A stretch of 64,000 bases of DNA from Sphingopyxis terrae subsp. terrae NBRC 15098 (GCF_001610975.1 NZ_CP013342.1:1240001-1304000), one strand, 5' to 3'; shown: positions 18,467 to 28,748, numbered from the stretch's first letter. The notes: a model not told the origin generated them from the letters alone. Translations and numbers: made by a program.

Positions 18467-20281
18467 TTGGCGACCGTCACGCACGATCAGGCGCTCGCCA
18501 ACGCCCGGCATCTGCTGGCGGGTCAGCCTGCCGCGGCGCTGGCGCAGGCTCGGGCGATTATCGAGGTTGTTCCGACATCGGCCGCCGCCCACCGCCTTGC
18601 CGCGCACGCGCTGCGCGCGCTCGGACGAGAGGATGAGGCGCAGGCGGCATCGCTCGACGCCGTCGGCGCGGCGATCCACGATCCCGAAATGATCGCAGCG
18701 GCGCTCGCCCTTGCCGAAGATCGGCTGCCCGATGCCGAGGTCGCGCTACGCGGGCGCCTGCGCGACGACGCCACCGATGTCGCAGCGATCCGCATGTTGG
18801 CCGAGGTCGCCGGGCGTATCGGCCGTTATGGCGATGCCGAAAAGCTGCTGATGCGGGCGGTCGAACTCGCGCCGGGGTTCGGCGCCGCCCGCGCCAATCT
18901 GGCGACGGTCTATTACAAGCAGAATCGCTTTGCAGAAGCCGTCGCGGCGCTCGATTCCGTGCTCGGCGACGATCCCGTCAATCCGGCCCACGCCAATCTG
19001 AAGGCCGCCGCCCTCGGCCGTATCGGCGGCTATGACGAAGCGATCGCGCTGTACGAAGAATTGACCCGCCGCTTTCCCGGCCACGCCAAATTGTGGATGA
19101 GCTATGGTCATATGCTCAAGACGGTCGGGCGGCAGGACGACAGCATCGCGGCCTACCGCCATGCGCTCGCTACCGATCCCGGGCTGGGCGAAATCTGGTG
19201 GAGCCTCGCCAATCTGAAGACCATTCGGTTCGACGCCGCCGACCGATCCGCCATGGAAGCTGCGCTCGCCGATGCGGCGCCAACGGACGAGGCGCGCGCG
19301 GATGACCGGCTCCATCTGCACTTCGCGCTTGGCAAGGCCTATGACGATGCCGGCGATCATGCCGCAGCCTTTCGTCACTACGCAGCAGGCAATGCGATCC
19401 GGTCGGCGCAACTCGGCTATGATCCGGCAGATACGCGCGCCACGGTCGATGCCATCATCGCCCATTTTCCGGCCGAACGCTTTGCGGCAATGGCCGGTGC
19501 GGGCGCGCCCGATCCCGATCCGATTTTCGTCCTCGGCCTGCCGCGCGCGGGTTCAACGCTGATCGAGCAAATTCTGGCAAGTCATAGTGCCATCGAAGGC
19601 ACGATGGAATTGCCCGATATTCCGGCGCTGGCGCTTAGCCTCGGGCGCGATGCGAAGGGCGACCCGCGTCGCTGGGTCGAAGCACTGGCCGATCTGCGCT
19701 CCGATGCGCTGGCCGACCTCGGCCGGCAATTTCTGGCGCGCACTGCAGTCCAGCGCAAGACGGACAAACCCTTCTATATCGACAAGCTTCCGAACAACTG
19801 GCTTTACCTGCCCTTCATTCGCCTGACCCTGCCCGGCGCAAAGGTCATCGATGCTCGGCGCCACCCGCTCGATTGCTGCTGGTCGAACTTTCGCCAGCAT
19901 TTCGCCAAGGGTCAGGCGTTCAGCTATGGGCTGGCGGATATCGGCGCCTATTATCGCGACTATGTCCGCCTGATGGCGCATATCGACGCGGTCCAGCCGG
20001 GCCGGGTTCACCGCGTGATTCACGAGGCGCTGCTCGACGATCCGGAGGGCGAGGTTCGCGCGATGCTTGCCTATCTGAACGTCCCGTTCGAGGAGGCCTG
20101 CCTGGCCTTTTACACCAATGATCGCGCCGTGCGTACCGCATCCAGCGAACAGGTGCGCCGCCCCATCAACCGCGACGGCGTCGATCAATGGCGCCCCTAT
20201 GACGCATGGCTCGACCCGCTAAAGTCGGCGCTCGGTCCGGTGCTGGAGGCTTATCCAGGGGTTCCACCGCTCGCCGACTAG
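18467..20281 (+). CDS. TPR-containing sulfotransferase-family protein
   Basis: 604 aa. The N-terminal half is a chain of TPR units (about residues 10-330). The C-terminal half is a sulfotransferase domain with the PAPS phosphate-binding loop LGLPRAGSTLIEQIL near 350 and a later DARRHPLDCCWSNF region. It starts with TTG 11 bp after the DsbA-like gene. Such proteins often sit beside TonB-dependent receptors in sphingomonads, as here. The acceptor substrate is unknown. Confidence 0.88.
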   Translation: MATVTHDQALANARHLLAGQPAAALAQARAIIEVVPTSAAAHRLAAHALRALGREDEAQAASLDAVGAAIHDPEMIAAALALAEDRLPDAEVALRGRLRDDATDVAAIRMLAEVAGRIGRYGDAEKLLMRAVELAPGFGAARANLATVYYKQNRFAEAVAALDSVLGDDPVNPAHANLKAAALGRIGGYDEAIALYEELTRRFPGHAKLWMSYGHMLKTVGRQDDSIAAYRHALATDPGLGEIWWSLANLKTIRFDAADRSAMEAALADAAPTDEARADDRLHLHFALGKAYDDAGDHAAAFRHYAAGNAIRSAQLGYDPADTRATVDAIIAHFPAERFAAMAGAGAPDPDPIFVLGLPRAGSTLIEQILASHSAIEGTMELPDIPALALSLGRDAKGDPRRWVEALADLRSDALADLGRQFLARTAVQRKTDKPFYIDKLPNNWLYLPFIRLTLPGAKVIDARRHPLDCCWSNFRQHFAKGQAFSYGLADIGAYYRDYVRLMAHIDAVQPGRVHRVIHEALLDDPEGEVRAMLAYLNVPFEEACLAFYTNDRAVRTASSEQVRRPINRDGVDQWRPYDAWLDPLKSALGPVLEAYPGVPPLAD

Positions 20282-20423
20282 CCCGCCGCGCGCAAATTCG
20301 TTGCCTTTGAGCAACAGCAGCCGACATTTTCGACTAACGCGCGCGCCGTTGCGATGACAATGCTTGCGCTTGCGCTGCACCGCGTCATTCTCCGTCACAT
20401 TGTTGTCATCGAGGGGGGTCTCT

Positions 20424-22811
20424 ATGCGGAATGTTTCAGCAGTGTTGACGAAAGGCAGCGCGCTGCTGCTCGGCAGCACGATCCTGTGCACGTCGGGAAC
20501 GGCGCTCGCACAGCAAACGACGCCGGCCAATGGCGACGACATCGTCGTCACGGCTTCGAAGCGCGAGCAGAATCTGCAGGACGTGCCGATGGCGATCACC
20601 GCGATCGGCACCGAAAGACTGGCCGAGTTGCAGGTCAAGGAATTTCAGGACGTCGTCAAATTCCTGCCGTCGGTAACGATCCAGACGGCCGCCCCGGGTT
20701 TTGCCCAGGTCTATTTCCGCGGCGTGTCGTCGGGCGAGAATGCAAACCATTCGGCCTCACTGCCGACCGTCGGCACCTATCTCGACGAAATGCCGGTGAC
20801 GACGATTCAGGGCGCGCTGGACATCCATGCCTATGACCTTTCGCGCGTCGAGGCACTCGCCGGGCCGCAGGGCACGCTGTATGGCGCAAGTTCGATGGCG
20901 GGCACGATCAAGCTTGTCACCAACAAGCCCGACGCCAGCGGCACCTATGGCGAGATCGGGGCCGAGATCAATTCGGTCGCGCACGGCAATTTCGGCGGTG
21001 TCGCCGAAGGCTTCATCAACGCGCCGCTCGGCGAGCGCGCGGCGCTGCGCCTCGTCGGCTGGTACCGGCACGATGCTGGCTATATCGACAATATTCCGGG
21101 CAGCCGCACCTATCCGACCAGCGGCATCGTCCAGAATAATTCGGCCTATGTCGAAAACAACTACAACGACGCCGACACCTATGGCGCGCGCCTCGCGCTC
21201 GGGATCGAGCTCGACGACAATTGGACGCTGCGTCCGACGATCATGGGCCAGATCCAGAAGACGAACGGTAGCTATTCGCAGGAACGGTCGAGCGCCGTTA
21301 CCGGCCAGCTGCAGACCGTCCAGTACAATCCCGAATGGAGCAAGGACAAATGGCTGCAGGCGGCCCTGACGATCGAGGGCAAGCTCGGCAATTGGGATCT
21401 GACCGTCACCGGCGGTCACCTGCGCCGCCGCACCGACGTCGCGAGCGACTATTCGGATTATTCCTATTTCTATGACGCGCTCTACGGTTCGGGCTATTAT
21501 CTGCGCGACAATGCGAACAATCTGATCAGCCCCAACCAATATATCAACGGCATCGACCGTTATAAGAAGAGCTTTGTCGAGGCGCGCATCGCATCGCCAG
21601 CCGACGCACCGATCCGCTTTATCGGCGGCGTGTTCTGGCAGCGCCAGAGCCATAATATCGAACAGAATTATATCATCGACAATCTGGCCGACGATCTGAA
21701 GGTGCCCGGCACGGCCAGCGACATCTGGCTGACTAAGCAGTTCCGCGTCGACCGCGACTATGCCGCGTTCGGCGAGCTCAGCTACGACATCACCGACAAG
21801 CTGACGCTGACCGGCGGCGGCCGTCTGTACAAGTTCGACAACAGCCTGGTCGGCTTCTTCGGCTATTCGGCGGGCGTATCGAGCCGAACCGGCGTCGCCG
21901 CCTGCTTCGGTCCGGCGATCGTTGCCGGATCGCCCTGTACCAACCTCGACAAACGGACCAAGGACACCGGCTTCATTCACAAGCTGAACCTGACGTACAA
22001 GCTCAGCGACAATGCCTTGATCTATGGCACCTGGTCGCGCGGCTTCCGTCCCGGCGGGATCAACCGCCGCGGCACCCTGCCGCCCTATGGTCCGGACACG
22101 CTCGACAATTATGAGTTCGGCTGGAAGACCAACTGGGGTCCGGTGCGCTTCAACGGCGCCATCTATCAGGAGGACTGGAAAGACATTCAGCTTTCCTTCC
22201 TCGGGCTCAACGGTCTGACCGAAATCCGCAACGCGGGCGTAGCGCGCATTCGCGGCATCGAACTCGACCTCGGCTATCGCGAGGGCGGCTTCTCGATCAA
22301 CGCCGGGATGAGCTACAATGATGCACAGATTCGCCGGGATTTCTGCCTGATCGCAAACAGCAGTTTCGACTGCACCCTGCCCGGCAGTGACGGCGCGACC
22401 AATGCGCTGCTCGCCCCGTCGGGAACGCAGCTTCCGGTGACGCCGAAGTTCAAGGGCAATCTGGTCACGCGCTACGAATTTCCGATCGGCGGCCTGGGCG
22501 GGCATGTCCAGTTCGCGCTCAACCATATCGGCAAGCGGCGCAGCGACCTTCGCATCTTTGAAAATGCGCTCAAGGGAACGCTTAAATCCTATACCACCGC
22601 CGATATCAGCATCGGCGTGAAGGGAGAGGATTGGAAGGCCGAACTGTTCGCGACCAATTTGTTCGACAGCAACGGCATCATCAATACGGGTGTCCAGTGC
22701 CTCGAAACCACCTGCGGCGATCCCGACGGGCTGACCGGCACCGGGGGGGTATTCTACGACACGCCGATCAGGCCGCGACTGATCGGGATCAAGGTCAGCA
22801 AGGAATTCTGA
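20424..22811 (+). CDS. TonB-dependent outer-membrane receptor
   Basis: 795-aa outer-membrane active transporter. The signal peptide ends at GTALAQ. A TonB-box-like DDIVVTASKR is followed by the plug domain (PMAITAIGTERLAELQV, VEALAGPQGTLYGASSMAG) and a 22-strand-type barrel ending in a terminal aromatic residue (KVSKEF). The ATG at 20424 was chosen because the signal peptide begins there. The ligand is unknown. The APC permease starts 4 bp after it, suggesting coupled uptake of an amino acid or related compound across both membranes. Confidence 0.93.
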   Translation: MRNVSAVLTKGSALLLGSTILCTSGTALAQQTTPANGDDIVVTASKREQNLQDVPMAITAIGTERLAELQVKEFQDVVKFLPSVTIQTAAPGFAQVYFRGVSSGENANHSASLPTVGTYLDEMPVTTIQGALDIHAYDLSRVEALAGPQGTLYGASSMAGTIKLVTNKPDASGTYGEIGAEINSVAHGNFGGVAEGFINAPLGERAALRLVGWYRHDAGYIDNIPGSRTYPTSGIVQNNSAYVENNYNDADTYGARLALGIELDDNWTLRPTIMGQIQKTNGSYSQERSSAVTGQLQTVQYNPEWSKDKWLQAALTIEGKLGNWDLTVTGGHLRRRTDVASDYSDYSYFYDALYGSGYYLRDNANNLISPNQYINGIDRYKKSFVEARIASPADAPIRFIGGVFWQRQSHNIEQNYIIDNLADDLKVPGTASDIWLTKQFRVDRDYAAFGELSYDITDKLTLTGGGRLYKFDNSLVGFFGYSAGVSSRTGVAACFGPAIVAGSPCTNLDKRTKDTGFIHKLNLTYKLSDNALIYGTWSRGFRPGGINRRGTLPPYGPDTLDNYEFGWKTNWGPVRFNGAIYQEDWKDIQLSFLGLNGLTEIRNAGVARIRGIELDLGYREGGFSINAGMSYNDAQIRRDFCLIANSSFDCTLPGSDGATNALLAPSGTQLPVTPKFKGNLVTRYEFPIGGLGGHVQFALNHIGKRRSDLRIFENALKGTLKSYTTADISIGVKGEDWKAELFATNLFDSNGIINTGVQCLETTCGDPDGLTGTGGVFYDTPIRPRLIGIKVSKEF

Positions 22812-22815
22812 CCGG

Positions 22816-24162
22816 GTGACGAACCCCGCACAGCAACAGGGCGAGGCCGGGCAGAAGCTCGGTCTCGCCATGTGCGTCGCGCTCGTCATGGGCAATATGA
22901 TCGGGTCGGGGGTGTTCCTCCTGCCCCGGGACCTGGCGCCGCTCGGCTTGAACGCGGTCATCGGCTGGGGCGTGACGATCACCGGCACCCTGTGCCTCGC
23001 CATCGTCTTTGCGCGGCTTGCGCGGCGATTGCCCGGCGGCAGCGCGACGTTCACCTATGCCAATGCAGCCTTCGGCCCCGGCACGGGATTCACCGTCGCC
23101 TGGAGCTACTGGATCAGTTGCTGGACGGCGAATGCGACGCTCGCCGTCGCGGCGGTCAGCAATCTTTCGATCGTCATCCCCAGGCTGGGCGACAAGGGGC
23201 AGCTGCCCGCGCTGGTCGCGATCGGCTTCCTGTGGCTGTTCACGCTCATCAACCTGTCGGGCATCCGCCGCGCGGGCGAGACGCAGATCATCACGCTGCT
23301 GTTGAAGCTGGTGCCGGTGATCGGCGCGGTGCTGGTCGCGGCTTGGCTGCTCGGTACCGGCGAAAGCCATGCCGCAGGGATGGCGCATACCCAGCCGGTC
23401 AGCCTGTCGGCAGTGAGCGGCGCGGCGACGCTGACGCTGTTCGCGCTGCTCGGCTTCGAAAGCGCCGCCGTCGTTGGCGACCGGGTGCGCGATCCCGAGC
23501 GGATGATCCCGCGCGCCACACTGATCGGTGCCGCGGCGACCGGCCTCCTCTATCTCCTGTCCTGCACCGCGGTCACCATGCTGCTGCCCGTCGAAACGCT
23601 GCAACAGTCGAACGCCGCCTATGCGACCTTTTTCGGAACGCTGGTCAGCCCGCTGGCGGGTGATATCGTCGCGGTCTTTGCCGCGATCGCCGCGCTCGGC
23701 GCGCTCAACGGATTCGTGATGCTGCAGGGCGAGATTCCGCGCGACCTCGCCCATCGCGGCCTGCTCCCTTCCCTTTTCGGGCGCGACAATCGTTTCGGGT
23801 CGCCGCAAATGGCGCAGATCGCGTCGAGCCTGCTCGCGAGCATCGTCGTCTATGCCAATTATTCGCGTGGCCTCGCCGAACTTTTCACCTTCATGGTGCT
23901 CATCACCACTTCGACCGCGATCATTCTTTATGTCGTCGGCAGCCTGTCGGCGCTGCGGCTCGAACAGGCGGGCAGCCTGCGCGTCTCGCCGGGCTTTGCA
24001 GCGCTGACCCTCGTCGGCTTCGGCTACAGCTGCTGGGCCTTCTACGGCGCCGGGATCGAGGCGAGCCTGTGGAGCGTCGCGATGACCGCGGCGGGGCTAC
24101 CCATCTATCTGCTGATGCGGCGCCGCGGGGGCGCGGCCTCAGCGCCAGCGGGGCGCGAATAG
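22816..24162 (+). CDS. APC-family amino acid permease
   Basis: 448 aa with about 12 membrane helices and the APC signature MGNMIGSGVFLLPRDLA in the first helix, where the GSG loop binds the substrate carboxylate. It starts at GTG 22816, directly after the TonB receptor stop, so both are likely on one transcript. Its 3' end overlaps the convergent oxidoreductase gene by 24 bp. Substrate specificity is not evident. Confidence 0.92.
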   Translation: MTNPAQQQGEAGQKLGLAMCVALVMGNMIGSGVFLLPRDLAPLGLNAVIGWGVTITGTLCLAIVFARLARRLPGGSATFTYANAAFGPGTGFTVAWSYWISCWTANATLAVAAVSNLSIVIPRLGDKGQLPALVAIGFLWLFTLINLSGIRRAGETQIITLLLKLVPVIGAVLVAAWLLGTGESHAAGMAHTQPVSLSAVSGAATLTLFALLGFESAAVVGDRVRDPERMIPRATLIGAAATGLLYLLSCTAVTMLLPVETLQQSNAAYATFFGTLVSPLAGDIVAVFAAIAALGALNGFVMLQGEIPRDLAHRGLLPSLFGRDNRFGSPQMAQIASSLLASIVVYANYSRGLAELFTFMVLITTSTAIILYVVGSLSALRLEQAGSLRVSPGFAALTLVGFGYSCWAFYGAGIEASLWSVAMTAAGLPIYLLMRRRGGAASAPAGRE

Positions 24163-25743
24163 ACCGCGGTCGCGCAGGATCACCTGCGCCGCATTATGCC
24201 CCGGCGCGCCGGTGACGCCGCCCCCCGGGTGCGTTCCCGCCCCGCACATGTAGAGCCCCTTCACCGGCCCGCGATAGCCGCCATTGCCAAGCACCGGCCG
24301 CGCCGACCAGAGTTGATCGAGGCTCATATTGCCGTGCATGATGTCGCCGCCGACCAGCCCGAACTTGCGTTCGAGACCCTTGGGGCTGAGGCGCGTCTGC
24401 CCGACGATGCTGGCGCGGAAGCCCGGCGCATGCTTTTCGACCGTGTCGATGATGCAATCGGCCGCGGCTTCCTCCTCATCGTCCCAGTCGCGCCCGTCCG
24501 GCAATTCGGGTGCGAACTGCTGGCAGAAGAGGCTGGCGACATGGCAGCCTTCAGGGGCAAGGCTGTCATCGACGGTCGAGGGGATGAGCATCTCAACGAT
24601 CGGTTCCTTCGACCAGCCGTCGCGCTTCGCATCCAGAAAGGCGCGGTCCATATAGTCGAGCGTCGGCGCGAGGATGATCCCCGACTGGTGATGCTCGCCC
24701 GGTTCGGGGAGGCAGGTGAATCTGGGGAGTTCGGACAGCGCGACATTCATCCGGAAGGTGCCGCTGCCTGCCTTGAAACCCTTGATCCGGCGTTCGAAAT
24801 CGGCAGGCAGGTCGCCCGCGTCCATCATCCGTTCGTAAAGCAGCTTGGGTCCGACATTGGCGATCACCCGCGCCGCCGCAATCTCCTCGCCGCCGACGAG
24901 CTTGACCCCCACGGCCTTGCCGCCGTCGACGAGCACTTTCGCTACCGGGCTTTCGAGGCTGATTTCGACGCCATGATCGCGGCAGACCTTGGCCATGATC
25001 TCGGTGATCTTGCCCATGCCGCCGACGCTGTGGCCCCACGCCCCCTTCTTGCCGTTCACCTCGCCGAAGACATGGTGGAGGAGGACATAGGCGCTGCCCG
25101 GCGTGTCGGGGCTGGCATAGTTGCCGACGACGGCATCGAAGCCGAAGGCGGCCTTGACCGCCTCGCTCTCGAACCAGCTGTCGAGCATTGTACGCGCCGA
25201 CTTGGTGAACAGGTCGAGCACATCGCGCTGCTGTTCGAGGCTGAGCGTCGCGAAGCGCCGCCCCTGCCGCGCGCCGTCGAGCAGCGTGCGCATGCCTTCG
25301 CCGACATTGGGCGGGACGCGCAGCGCAAGATCGCGGAGCAGTTCGGCGACATTTTCGAGCGCGTCATAATATTGCGGCAGCACCTCGGCATCGCGGGCGC
25401 TGAACTTGCGGAACTCGGCCTGCGTGCGTTCGAGCCCGGCGCCGAGTTTGAGATAGCCGCCATCCTCCTGCGGAAGGAAATTGCTGATCGGCCGCTCGAT
25501 GACGCGATAGCCATGATCGGCGAGCTTCATGTCGGCGATCACCTTCGGCTGCAGTAGGCTGACCGTATAGCTCGCGACCGAATTGCGGAAGCCCGGCGCG
25601 AATTCCTCGGTCACAGCGGCCCCGCCGACGACGTCGCGCGCCTCCACGATACGGACCTTCAGCCCCGCCTTGGCAAGATAAAAGGCACAGACAAGGCCGT
25701 TGTGGCCGGCGCCGATGATCAGCGCGTCATAGGCTTTGGTCAT
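24139..25743 (-). CDS. NAD(P)/FAD-dependent oxidoreductase (phytoene-desaturase-like)
   Basis: 534-aa flavoprotein with the dinucleotide-binding start DALIIGAGHNGLVCAFYLA followed by VVGGAAVTEEF. A C-terminal FAD motif shows GLYMCGAGTHPGGGVTGAPG. This is the carotenoid-oxidoreductase-like branch of amine oxidases, many members of which are not carotenoid enzymes. No other carotenoid gene is near. It is the last gene of the operon Rieske oxygenase, flavin monooxygenase, oxidoreductase, with an ATGA overlap at its start. Confidence 0.88.
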   Translation of the reverse strand: MTKAYDALIIGAGHNGLVCAFYLAKAGLKVRIVEARDVVGGAAVTEEFAPGFRNSVASYTVSLLQPKVIADMKLADHGYRVIERPISNFLPQEDGGYLKLGAGLERTQAEFRKFSARDAEVLPQYYDALENVAELLRDLALRVPPNVGEGMRTLLDGARQGRRFATLSLEQQRDVLDLFTKSARTMLDSWFESEAVKAAFGFDAVVGNYASPDTPGSAYVLLHHVFGEVNGKKGAWGHSVGGMGKITEIMAKVCRDHGVEISLESPVAKVLVDGGKAVGVKLVGGEEIAAARVIANVGPKLLYERMMDAGDLPADFERRIKGFKAGSGTFRMNVALSELPRFTCLPEPGEHHQSGIILAPTLDYMDRAFLDAKRDGWSKEPIVEMLIPSTVDDSLAPEGCHVASLFCQQFAPELPDGRDWDDEEEAAADCIIDTVEKHAPGFRASIVGQTRLSPKGLERKFGLVGGDIMHGNMSLDQLWSARPVLGNGGYRGPVKGLYMCGAGTHPGGGVTGAPGHNAAQVILRDRGLFAPRWR

Positions 25744-26960
25744 GAAAAATCTTTCGCAAGTGGGGACTGAACATGCTGCCGCCCGAAGCCGAGGCCGACT
25801 ATGCGGCCGGGAATCCGGCGCAGCAGCGGGATATGGTCGAGCAGGCGGATCGCGAGCGGTACATGATCGATCTTGCCGCGCAGCACAGGTTCGACGACGC
25901 GCCGGTGCGCAAAACGCTGCAGCGCCTGCATCTTTGTCGTGGGCTTCCATCGGCGGTCCTGCACCCGCGCGAGCAAGGGATCGGGGTCCGCGCCGGCGAC
26001 GAGCGGCGCCGCAAGGATGTTCGCGGCGGCCACTGCATCCTGCACCGCAAGGTTGATCCCGACGCCGCCGACGGGCGACATGGCGTGCGCGGCATCGCCG
26101 ATCGCGAGCAATCCGGGCTGCCACCAGCGGGTCAGCCGATCGAGCGCGACCGACAGCAGCTTGACGTCTTCGAAGCCGCCGATCGCGTCGATCCCGGCGG
26201 CGAGGCCCGGCGCTATCGAAACGATTGTCTCACGAAAGGCCGCGATACCGCGCGCCTCGACCGCCGCGAAGCCGCTCTTTTCGATGATCTGCGCGCACTG
26301 CCAATAATCGCCGCGCGGTATCGCGACGACCATGCCGCCTTTGTCGATCGTACCGAGCGGGACTTCGGTCATGTCCAGATCCGCCGGCATCGGCACCCGG
26401 AACCATAGCACATCCATCAGTGCGCCAAGATCGTCGAGCGGCAGCCTGGCGGCATCGCGCAGCACCGAGCGGCGCCCGTCCGCGGCGATGACAAGGCGCG
26501 CGGGCAGCGTTTCACCGCTCGCCAGCGTGACGCCGTCGACGCGGCCGGCGGCATCGTGGCGCAATCCCGTCGCTTCGGTCGACATGCGCAGGTCGAAGGT
26601 GGGATATTTGCGGCCTTCGCGCGCGATGAAGTCGAGCAGATCCCATTGCGGCATCATCGCGACAAAGGGTGCGGCAACGGGCAGATGCTTGAGCGTCGCG
26701 ATCGTGTAGCGGCGCCCGAGCAGGTCGAGCGTCATCGTGTCGATCGCGGCATGCGGAAGCGCGAGCAGCGCGCCAAGCAGGCCGATGTCGTCGAACAGAT
26801 CGAGCGTCGAGGGGTGCACCGTGTCGCCGCGAAAATCGCGAAAAAAGTCGGCGTGCTTTTCGAGCACCGTCACCGCCACCCCGGCGCGCGCGAAGAGCAG
26901 CCCCGCGACCATCCCGGCGGGACCGCCGCCGACGATCACCACGGGCGCCGTGCCGGTCAA
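25740..26960 (-). CDS. FAD-dependent monooxygenase (PHBH-type)
   Basis: 406-aa class A flavin monooxygenase. VVIVGGGPAGMVAGLLFARAG binds FAD ADP, and GDAAHAMSPVGGVGINLAVQD is the conserved second flavin motif. The start is a TTG within TTGA that overlaps the Rieske stop codon, so translation is probably coupled. Likely hydroxylates an aromatic or related small molecule in the pathway begun by the Rieske enzyme. Substrate unknown. Confidence 0.9.
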   Translation of the reverse strand: MTGTAPVVIVGGGPAGMVAGLLFARAGVAVTVLEKHADFFRDFRGDTVHPSTLDLFDDIGLLGALLALPHAAIDTMTLDLLGRRYTIATLKHLPVAAPFVAMMPQWDLLDFIAREGRKYPTFDLRMSTEATGLRHDAAGRVDGVTLASGETLPARLVIAADGRRSVLRDAARLPLDDLGALMDVLWFRVPMPADLDMTEVPLGTIDKGGMVVAIPRGDYWQCAQIIEKSGFAAVEARGIAAFRETIVSIAPGLAAGIDAIGGFEDVKLLSVALDRLTRWWQPGLLAIGDAAHAMSPVGGVGINLAVQDAVAAANILAAPLVAGADPDPLLARVQDRRWKPTTKMQALQRFAHRRVVEPVLRGKIDHVPLAIRLLDHIPLLRRIPGRIVGLGFGRQHVQSPLAKDFS

Positions 26961-28123
26961 GCGCGGCTCCACCCCGCCGCCGGCGCCTGCTCCAGCCGTG
27001 CTTCGGGGATGATCGCGCGCATCCGGGCACAGAAATGCTTGAGGCAGACTTCCTTGTCGCTGAGCGGTCCCATCTGGAAACTTTGCGATTGCATGCCCTG
27101 CTGGACGCGGGTGATCAGCGCCGTATCTTCGGCATTGACCTGACGATTGATGCGCCAGTTCAAATAGCGCGCGGCCTTCATCTCGCGGCGGGCATCGGGA
27201 AGCACGTAACTGATTTCGCGGATCAGGCAGCTCGTCGGGCCGGTCGGCAGCCACTGCATGAAATCGACCTGATCGGGGTAGATGTCGAAGGCGACATTGG
27301 GCCACAGCTTGAAATAGAGCCAGTGCCGCTGGTTCGCTTGCGGCAGGTGCGGGACCGGCGGCAGCAACCGCTGATAGAGCCGCTCGGACCAGTTCGCCGA
27401 CGGTCGGTCGGCGAGGTCGCCCCACATGCGATCGACGCGATCTTCGGCTTCGACGCCATAGCTTTTTCCGAATAATCGCGTCAGGCCGGGGTGGGCGACG
27501 GGAATGTGCAGGCCGTCCGAATAATTGTCGCCGACATTCTTCCAGTTCACATCGCGCGGGCGCAGCGTGACGCGCCCCAATGCGCCGAGTTCCGCGAAAC
27601 GATAGGGTTCGACCATCGCTTCATAGGGCGCCATCATCGCGGCGACCGACGGGCCGCCGTCGTCCTCCAGCCGCACGAACCAGAAGCCGCGCCATTGTTC
27701 GAGGCCGACGGGCGCGAGCCCCGCCTTTTCCTTGTCGAGCGTCGGATAGCTCGCCGAATCGGGAACGCCCGAGAGTCGCCCGTCGAGTTCGTAGGTCCAG
27801 GCGTGATAGGGGCAAACGAGCTTCTTCGCGCAGCCCGCCGCGCCGTCGACCAGCCGCGACCCGCGGTGGCGGCAGACGTTGGTGAAGGCGCGCACGACGC
27901 GGTCGGCGCCGCGCACGACGATCACGCTTTCGCCGCAATAATCGATGCTGTGCCAGTCGCCCGCCGCGGGAATGTCGCTGTCATGACAGACGACCTGCCA
28001 GCTCGGGCGGAAGATGCGCGCCATTTCGGCGGCGTAGAAATCGGGGTCGCTATAGGTCCAGGCCGGGAGCGACCAGCCGTCGAGCGGATCGGGATGCGAA
28101 TCGCGAAGGGGTGCAGTTGCCAT
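26957..28123 (-). CDS. Rieske non-haem iron oxygenase, alpha subunit
   Basis: 388 aa. The N-terminal Rieske [2Fe-2S] domain shows CRHRG and CPYHAW. The catalytic domain shows DNYSDGLHIPVAH, giving the two His of the mononuclear iron site with its bridging Asp. First gene of a three-gene operon; the reductase needed to supply electrons is not in the window. The start at 28123 lies just past a 22-bp palindrome shared with the divergent TetR gene, which probably represses the operon. Confidence 0.93.
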   Translation of the reverse strand: MATAPLRDSHPDPLDGWSLPAWTYSDPDFYAAEMARIFRPSWQVVCHDSDIPAAGDWHSIDYCGESVIVVRGADRVVRAFTNVCRHRGSRLVDGAAGCAKKLVCPYHAWTYELDGRLSGVPDSASYPTLDKEKAGLAPVGLEQWRGFWFVRLEDDGGPSVAAMMAPYEAMVEPYRFAELGALGRVTLRPRDVNWKNVGDNYSDGLHIPVAHPGLTRLFGKSYGVEAEDRVDRMWGDLADRPSANWSERLYQRLLPPVPHLPQANQRHWLYFKLWPNVAFDIYPDQVDFMQWLPTGPTSCLIREISYVLPDARREMKAARYLNWRINRQVNAEDTALITRVQQGMQSQSFQMGPLSDKEVCLKHFCARMRAIIPEARLEQAPAAGWSRA

Positions 28124-28133
28124 GGCTCGTTCC

Positions 28134-28155
28134 TTGTTATACACATGTATAACAA
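28134..28155. promoter_or_regulatory. 22-bp palindromic operator between Rieske operon and TetR gene
   Basis: TTGTTATACA, two bases, then TGTATAACAA is a perfect 10-bp dyad ending one base before the TetR start codon and 11 bp from the Rieske start. One bound TetR dimer could block both divergent genes. Confidence 0.85.
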
Positions 28156-28156
28156 T

Positions 28157-28747
28157 ATGACCGCCGCTCGCCAAGCCTTTACGCGCGAAAGTGCCGACGC
28201 CCGCCGGGCCGACCTGATCGACGCGACCGCGGCATGTCTTGCCGAGCTTGGGCTGGCGGGAACGAGCGTCCGCGCGATCTGCGCGAAGGCGGGCGTGTCG
28301 CCCGGGTTGCTGCGCCATTATTTCGGCGGCATCGACGATCTGATCGCCGCAGCCTATCAGGCGACGAGCGACCGGATCGATGCGGTCTTCGCCGCCGCCA
28401 CCGACGCGGCGGGCCCCGATCCGCACACGCGGCTGACCGCCTATCTGACTGCCAGCTTCCGCCCGCCGGTGACCGACCCGCAATTGCTCGGCGCGTGGAC
28501 CGCTTTCTGGGCGCTCGCGCGCAGCGATGCGCGCATGGCGGCCATCCATGCCGATAGCTATGCCGGTTATCGCGCCCGGCTGCGCGACCTGCTCGCGCCG
28601 TGCGGCGCGCGCGACCCCGACCAGCTCGCGATCCTGCTTACCGCCATGGTCGACGGGCTGTGGCTCGAACTGTCGCTCGACGCGAGCAGCTTCGGCGCCG
28701 ATGCGGCGGCGGCGATGGTCGAGCGGGCGGTGGCGGCGCTCATATAA
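28157..28747 (+). CDS. TetR-family regulator (BetI-like)
   Basis: 196 aa with an N-terminal helix-turn-helix (TSVRAICAKAGVSPGLLRHYFGGIDDL) resembling BetI-type repressors, followed by a helical ligand domain. Divergent from the Rieske oxygenase operon and directly next to its palindrome. Probably senses a substrate of that pathway. A longer in-frame reading upstream lies over the oxygenase gene and was rejected. Confidence 0.9.
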   Translation: MTAARQAFTRESADARRADLIDATAACLAELGLAGTSVRAICAKAGVSPGLLRHYFGGIDDLIAAAYQATSDRIDAVFAAATDAAGPDPHTRLTAYLTASFRPPVTDPQLLGAWTAFWALARSDARMAAIHADSYAGYRARLRDLLAPCGARDPDQLAILLTAMVDGLWLELSLDASSFGADAAAAMVERAVAALI

Positions 28748-28748
28748 T

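Noticed and set aside
20757-23054. 765-aa minus-strand frame
   Set aside because: Antisense shadow of the TonB receptor, which has signal peptide, plug and barrel features.
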